NCBI RefSeq assembly: GCF_010093535.1
Contig: NW_022985214.1
Span: 222,245 to 286,244 of the forward strand
Direction of reading: 5' to 3'
Length of the DNA stretch: 64,000 bases
Origin: Lindgomyces ingoldianus
Taxonomy: Eukaryota; Ascomycota; Dothideomycetes; Pleosporales; Lindgomycetaceae
Positions 59,189 to 64,000 of the stretch are shown here, in pieces (the first letter of the stretch is position 1; each line of letters starts with the position of its first letter). A program made the position numbers and the translations under genes. The notes beneath the pieces were generated by a model. It had not been told where the DNA came from. It searched no databases and saw only the letters and a list, made by a program, of their open reading frames with translations.

Positions 59189-61467
59189 ATGGGTCTACAG
59201 CGCAGGGCGCGTCGCGAGCGCGCAGACGTCAACATCGCGAACAACGCTGAGCTGCGCGCCAATGCGCACCATATCCTAGCTACAATTCGCGAGCAGCGGC
59301 CAGAGAATACGCACCAGGTCTATGTTCCAAAGCAGGAGGAATTCAAGGTAGTATTCTCGCCCGCCTGCCTGCCTATCTGTGTGTCTGTGTCTGTGCTAAC
59401 TCCCGCGTCTAGGCGTTCTGCGAGAGGAAGCAGTACCACGACAGCAGCACTGTTACAGAGGAGAAGCTGCTGCTCTTCCTAGTTAAGGAGGTTGCGAACC
59501 AGCCCTTAAGGACTAGGTCTCGCAAGGTAGGGAGCGACGTCCCCCAAGACAAGACGCGTCTTGCCTGGCGCTCAGTTCGCGCCTACATCACAGCCATCAC
59601 CAACCTCTGGCGAGAGCAGAAGGCGCTGGGCATGAACAGCCACCCATCGCCGCGCGTAGACAGCGCAAGGGAGTACCTTAGGTCTCTGCAGCGCAGGGAT
59701 GCCCAGCGAGATCAAGAGCAGTACGCCGACAAGGGCAGAGACACGCTGCTCAACGGCTACACTAAGGACAAGTTTGAGCGGCTCTGTAGCGAGCTGTGGA
59801 CACATAGCGCAGACGCGAGCTTGTCCTCAGCAACAGTAGAGTGTCACTTCCGTACGCTAGTCGATCTCATGCTGGGCCACTACATGCTCACGCGTGGAGG
59901 CGACCGCCGTTCTGCAGAGATCTCAGACCTGTTCACCTTCAAGTTCAAGGGGGAGGGCCCTACGCGCTGCATGCCCCTAATATTCACCACCCGCGCAAGC
60001 AAGCAGAACCAGCATGGCCGGCTCAAGACAATAGGCGCGCTGCGGCACAGAAAGCCAATCCTCTGCATGCTCAGCAGCCTAGCCTTCTACCTGCTCTATC
60101 GCTGGGACCTAGGCGACAAGCCCTTTCCTGACTTCAGTGAGCGCTCAGCCTAGTACCGCATACAGCTAATCAAGGCCAGCACAGGCGATCGTACAGCAGC
60201 CTTCTCCTACAACTCCCAGCGCAACTGGGTCGCGAAGGCGTACAGTTACGCTGGGATCTCATCTCAGAAGAAGACTCACCTCCCACGCAGTAGAGCAGCT
60301 AAGCTAGCAGAGCTTAAAGGGGTCAGTAAGGATCAGATTTAGCAAGCAGGCAGGTGGAATCAGGAGCAAATGGTTGGCTGCTACCTCAACTCACTGCCGC
60401 AGAAGTTCATGAGGTCTATGGCTGGCCATCCGCCGCAGATGGGCTGCTTCGAGATCCCTCGCGCAGCTGTCGTGCCTCCAGACGAGCTCCTGTCTCTCAT
60501 CTGGCCAGAGCTCAATGCGTGGAAGGGCCGCTTCGGCCCACACGCTGGCCAGATCAACAACCTAGCCGCAGGGGGCCTCACAAGCCTGCTGCTCTACCTC
60601 AGAGAGGTGATCCTCCAGGACTCAGTTGCGCTGCGCCGGCGCTTCCCTAGCCACCCTGTGTGGAGCCACCCAGTGTTCCAGCACAGGGCGTACGCCGCCT
60701 TCGCTCAGGACATCGACGCGTCTCTCGACGCAGAGGCAGCTCCTAGTCGGCTGTCAGTCCTGTACCAGGCAATACCCCTGCTTGCTAACCAGCTCCAAGC
60801 GCTAGATGCCCAGAACAAGCAGCAGATAAGGGAGCTTAAGAGGGAGCTTAAGGAGGAGCTCAATCACGTGCGCAAGCTGCAGAGATTACAGTCTCAGCAG
60901 CTGCAGGTGCTCACGTCTGGCAGCCTTATGTTCCGCCTGGAGGCATCGCAGGCGCAGGGCGGTCTGCTGCTGCCACCACCTCCACTCAGGCACACAGCAG
61001 CTGCGCCGCCGTCGCTGGCAGACGTAGATTCAAGCAGGTATACCTCTGCCCAGGCCAGCCTCGCGCCTACGCCGTCTGCGCGCTCGCCTAGCCCATCGCC
61101 GCTGCCAGCAGCGCTTGAGCTGGCGCCTAAGCTAGAACCTGCACCAAAGCATCGCATGTGCCGCGCTGTGAGGACCGTGGAGGATCTCTGGCGCGAATGG
61201 ACAGTAGGCCTGCAGGGCCAGCCTTCCATCGCTGAGCTAGACAGGCGCTGGGGGAACAAGTGGAGGTCAGGTCGTCAGAGCGAGCTGCAGTGGTACTCTC
61301 TGCGGCTCGAGGTCATCAAGGAGATCAGGCGCATCGCGCAGGCGCGGAGGACCAGCGAGGAGGCGGCCATGTGGCAGGTGAGCCAGCAGCAGCAGCAGCA
61401 GAGGGTCTCGCTGGACCAGCTCTGCAAGCATCTCAGAGTCGCTCAGAAGGAGAGCAATCGCCCCTAG
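59189..61467 (+). pseudogene. Crypton tyrosine recombinase with Ndc10-like and GCR1_C domains, two in-frame stops
   Basis: Exon 1 is 59189-59347; a 65-bp intron (59348-59412) follows; exon 2 runs in one frame to 61467. The N-terminal region reads ELRANAHHILATIREQRPEN and YVPKQEEFK-AFCERKQYHD. The core has RGGDRRSAEISDLF (probable first catalytic Arg), KTHLPRSRAAKLAEL (His), AGRWN (Arg) and VGCYLNSLP (Tyr nucleophile), then FMRSMAGHPPQMGCFEIPR, an Ndc10-type fold. A coiled coil (LKRELKEELNHVRKLQ) and the C-terminal GCR1_C DNA-binding domain (TVEDLWREWTVGLQG, RRWGNKWRSGRQSE) complete a normal Crypton protein of about 735 residues. TAG codons at 60151 and 60340 interrupt it, the second beside the catalytic AGRW. 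Each is one transition from a sense codon. Confidence 0.85.
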
Positions 61468-62127
61468 TTTTGTAGTCCTAGTATTGTATATAGTTATTGT
61501 TATAAGAGTTAATTAATTAGTGTTTAGATAGTTATAGCTGCTAAGTAGGGATTCTATTCTGCATTGTTCTGCAATTTGCTGCGTCTTGTTGCAATTTGCT
61601 GCATTATTCTGCAATATGCTGCGTCTTGTTGTAATTTGCTGCATTGTTCTGCAATTTGCTGCGTTTTATTGCAATTTACTGCATTATTCTGCAATTTGCT
61701 GCGTCTTTTTGCAATTTGCTGCATTATTCTGCAATTTGCTGCTTCTTGTTGCAATTTAATACATTATTCTGCAATTTGCTGCATTATTAGAATACTGTGC
61801 AAGCACAGTATACTTCTGTCACACTGTGACATTTATAAAGAGGTACCTAGCAGCCATACAGTGCGTTCCCAGCAACGTAATAGCAATTATAATGCAGCTC
61901 TGCAGCGCTTTAAAGCTAGAGCAGCCTAGCAGCTATTATAAGACTAAAAATCAGGCTATTTGCACATGTGGCGGCGTAGATATCGCCCATGGAGGGTGGG
62001 CAATGGACATGGGTGGATACTGGAAGTTGATGAGCGCACGGCCCCCCCTGCCAGCGAAAATCTCGCTAAGCCGCTGAATCAGCCATACAAATGTCGCCGT
62101 AGATATACTATTGATACAGCCAGCCGT
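61468..62127. other. Repeat-rich flank right of the Crypton
   Basis: Contains the minisatellite listed next, then 61800-62127 with a palindromic TGTCACACTGTGACA and no gene. No N-terminal part of the MFS gene is found here. Confidence 0.5.
61562..61785. repeat. Minisatellite built on TGCAATTTGCTGC
   Basis: About eleven half-units alternate between TGCAATTTGCTGCRTYTTGT and TGCAATTTGCTGCATTATTC, a ~40-bp higher-order unit repeated five to six times. Frames open across it are low-complexity artefacts. Confidence 0.8.
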
Positions 62128-62355
62128 CAAAAGTCTGGTTCGCCAAGCCACCAACACCAAAACGCGCGATGCACGCGTCAATCAACTACCACCCACGCAA
62201 CCATGCAGCGCCGTTCTTTTGGCCAAGAGATAAGCGCAAATTGTTAGCGCAACGCTGAATTATCTATAAGAGCTTAGGATTTAATTATTTTAAAGTAGGA
62301 GGCTAGCGCGGCTGCGGCAGAGTTAGCTAATGAATTTAGCTGCACAACAAAGTGC
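62128..62355. repeat. 228-bp dispersed repeat, copy 2 (copy 1 at 3689-3916)
   Basis: Equal in length to copy 1 and richer in CpG (for example CGCGCG, GCGGCTGCGGC), so it is closer to the ancestral sequence. Confidence 0.7.
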
Positions 62356-63039
62356 GTACGCGACACTGTTAATTAATACCTTAAAACAGGCACTAATTAA
62401 TCGCGCCCTCGCTCTAGCCAGCCTTTAAAGCTCACGCGTAGGGACATTTAGCAGCTCTATTATTACGCTTAAAAAACTCTAAAGATTACGTATTTAAAAC
62501 TTCTTTAAAAAGTAGGCCTTAATAGACGCATTTTAAAGACTATAGCATACTGCGCTTTAAGGCATAAGGGATTAAAGAAGTTTAGGTGTAAGAGAAGGCT
62601 AAAGATAACTTACACAACTGCTGCACTGCGCTAGAGCTAGAAGAGAAAGTAGAGAGATTTTAATTTTTAAAGGCAGACTGTTTAGTTCTCTAATAAGTGC
62701 TTAGTTTAGCTAGGTTCTAGCGCTAATCGCAAGTAGTGCTTCTAGTATCTGTACAAGAAATAGAGGCCTAAGATAATTAAGGAGCATTCTACAAGCAGGC
62801 CTTGCTAGCAGATGGTGTAGGCGTCAATCTAGATTAATAAGAAGAGGCGCGTACAGAGGAGCCCACTTATTATTATAGAGAGAGACCCTAACGCACCACA
62901 CAGAGGATACTCAGCGCGCAGCTATACTCAAGCGCTAGAGGGGGGTCTTCTGCGCAACTATTGTCGCGGGGATTAATTCCTGCAGGATAACGCTTAAATC
63001 CACACTGCTCTTTATACTTGTAATTAGATAGCTAAGCAT
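62356..63039. other. RIP-decayed sequence, no gene
   Basis: Stops in all frames. Some minus and plus segments hint at an old transposase, but none could be assigned. Confidence 0.4.
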
Positions 63040-63379
63040 TGTAACGATTCTCATGAATCGTTCCATCTCGGGTCGCCCCGGAACCTATCCGAAGGGTCTC
63101 CGTATCGGCTCCGACCCTGACTCGACTCTGCCCGGCCCCCTGCTGTTACCCCTATTCCCTCATGTATTTAGTTGCACCTCGCCCCCGTAGCTAGCTCGGT
63201 AGTTTTCTGATATCCTACGTACAAGGCCTATAGGTGTCATTAGTATTCCCAGGTCTCTGAGTCCCCACGCACTCCCATATGCCTCTGAGTGGATTCATAC
63301 CGCATTCAGACCCATTGTCTTGCCTGCGCTATTACATTATATTAGAAAACTTGCTTTTGCTAGTAACAGCCTTGTTACA
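63040..63379 (+). repeat. 5' LTR of the gypsy-type element
   Basis: 340 bp, better preserved than the copy at 4356, which contains an extra ~75-bp tandem duplication. Confidence 0.7.
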
Positions 63380-64000
63380 ATATCGCATTAATTGTTTGTT
63401 TAACTACGTCTAACTCTAAGAAGCGTCTAATTTAGTTTAGGTTACTGTTCTTACACACTGTTACATTAAATTATTTAGTTAGTACAGATAGGATCCTAGA
63501 GACCTCCTGTTAACTAAAGCCTTTAGGTTTAGAACTTCCTATCCCCTATAATTAGGATTGCCTTTAGAAAAGTTGCAAAGAGTGCGCTAAGGTAGAAACT
63601 TAAAGACTACTAATAACCTATTAAGATTAGGGACAACTACTAATGCCTAACCCTTAACTACTATTAGATCTTATTGTAAAGACTGCAACCTGTTCTAGCT
63701 ACAGCTAAGGCAAGATGCCTGCCTTTAGAACTAAACTACTACTAACCTTAACAGCTAAACCCCCTTTTATAGGACCTAAAGCTAAAAACCTACTAGATTT
63801 AGAGTTAAACTCTAGTAGCATAGCCCTTAAGAACTAAGTTGCTTAATTAAGGGCACAAATTAAACAGCTAACTAGATTAAAAACTGTTAGTTCTAATTAT
63901 CCCCTACTAACTACTAAATCACCCCTAATAATGCCTTAAATCACCCCTGCCACTCTAATAGCAAGAGACCTTTTAGGCACCCCTAAGCTCCTTTAAAGCT
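63040..64000 (+). mobile_element. Gypsy-type LTR retrotransposon, 5' end, runs off the window
   Basis: The LTR 63040-63379 (340 bp) begins TGTAAC and ends GTTACA, a perfect 6-bp inverted pair. The leader after it aligns with that of the fragment at 4775. From an ATG at 63715 an open stretch MPAFRTKLLLTLTAKPP leads to LRAQIKQLTRLKT with TAA stops between, compatible with a RIP-damaged gag. Assignment to gypsy rather than copia rests on the layout only. Confidence 0.6.

Larger units (their letters stand above)
58861..61500 (+). mobile_element. Crypton (tyrosine-recombinase DNA transposon)
   Basis: Bounded on the left by the broken MFS gene and on the right roughly by the end of the recombinase gene and its short AT-rich tail. 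GC-rich and little converted compared with other repeats here, so probably a recent arrival. Cryptons move by a circular intermediate and leave only very short direct repeats, which I could not identify, so both ends are approximate. Confidence 0.7.

Noticed and set aside
58868..59250. Upstream extension and alternate frames at the Crypton 5' end
   Set aside because: Low-complexity, includes the CA microsatellite; the conserved recombinase begins at 59189.
61554..61929. 66- and 121-codon frames over the second minisatellite
   Set aside because: Same artefact of tandem TGCAATTTGCTGC units.

Overview
This is a nuclear contig from a filamentous ascomycete (Pezizomycotina). The evidence is short 41-75 bp GT...AG introns, fungus-specific families (DUF7730, PTH11/SAT4 rhodopsin-like proteins, FSH hydrolases, Zn2Cys6 activators, highly reducing PKS) and heavy C-to-T/G-to-A decay of repeats that looks like repeat-induced point mutation (RIP). 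The genus cannot be fixed from sequence alone.

The window alternates between two compartments. About 1.1-2.5, 3.5-9.3, 13.2-24.8, 29.6-30.4 and 61.5-64 kb are AT-rich, nearly gene-free and built of transposon wreckage. Recognisable pieces are a gypsy-type LTR with gag leader (4356 and 63040), three pogo/Fot1-like copies (5037-9039), a 557-bp TRIM-like element with perfect target-site duplications inside the last of these (8430-8986), an 8-kb Helitron with decayed DUF6570 and PIF1 helicase coding sequence (13344-21366), a 1.07-kb internally deleted derivative of it (22555-23623) between ~700-bp inverted arms, a solo LTR carrying a minisatellite (21714-22186), a MITE-like element (28980-29565) and a Crypton (about 58861-61500). 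Small GC-balanced islands between them hold decayed or damaged genes: a TPR protein tail, a DUF7730 protein, an ankyrin pseudogene, an aminoglycoside-phosphotransferase-like gene with one frameshift, a PD-(D/E)XK-like pseudogene and a rearranged carboxylesterase.

From about 31.6 to 58.9 kb lies a compact, mostly intact gene block that I read as a secondary-metabolite cluster. In order: a PTH11-like receptor, an FSH serine hydrolase (candidate trans-acting thioesterase), an alpha/beta hydrolase, a 2600-residue highly reducing PKS (KS-AT-DH-cMeT-ER-KR-ACP, no thioesterase), a zinc alcohol dehydrogenase, a short-chain dehydrogenase, an HSL-type esterase, two divergently transcribed Baeyer-Villiger-type monooxygenases, a Zn2Cys6 regulator, and a Dal5-like MFS transporter whose 5' end is cut off where the Crypton begins. 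The simplest reading is that the PKS makes a methylated reduced chain, the FSH protein releases it, the ADH/SDR adjust oxidation level, the two monooxygenases insert oxygen to give an ester or lactone, and the hydrolases act on the ester. The product is unknown.

All exon models were inferred by eye from reading-frame continuity and splice consensus; no similarity search was possible.
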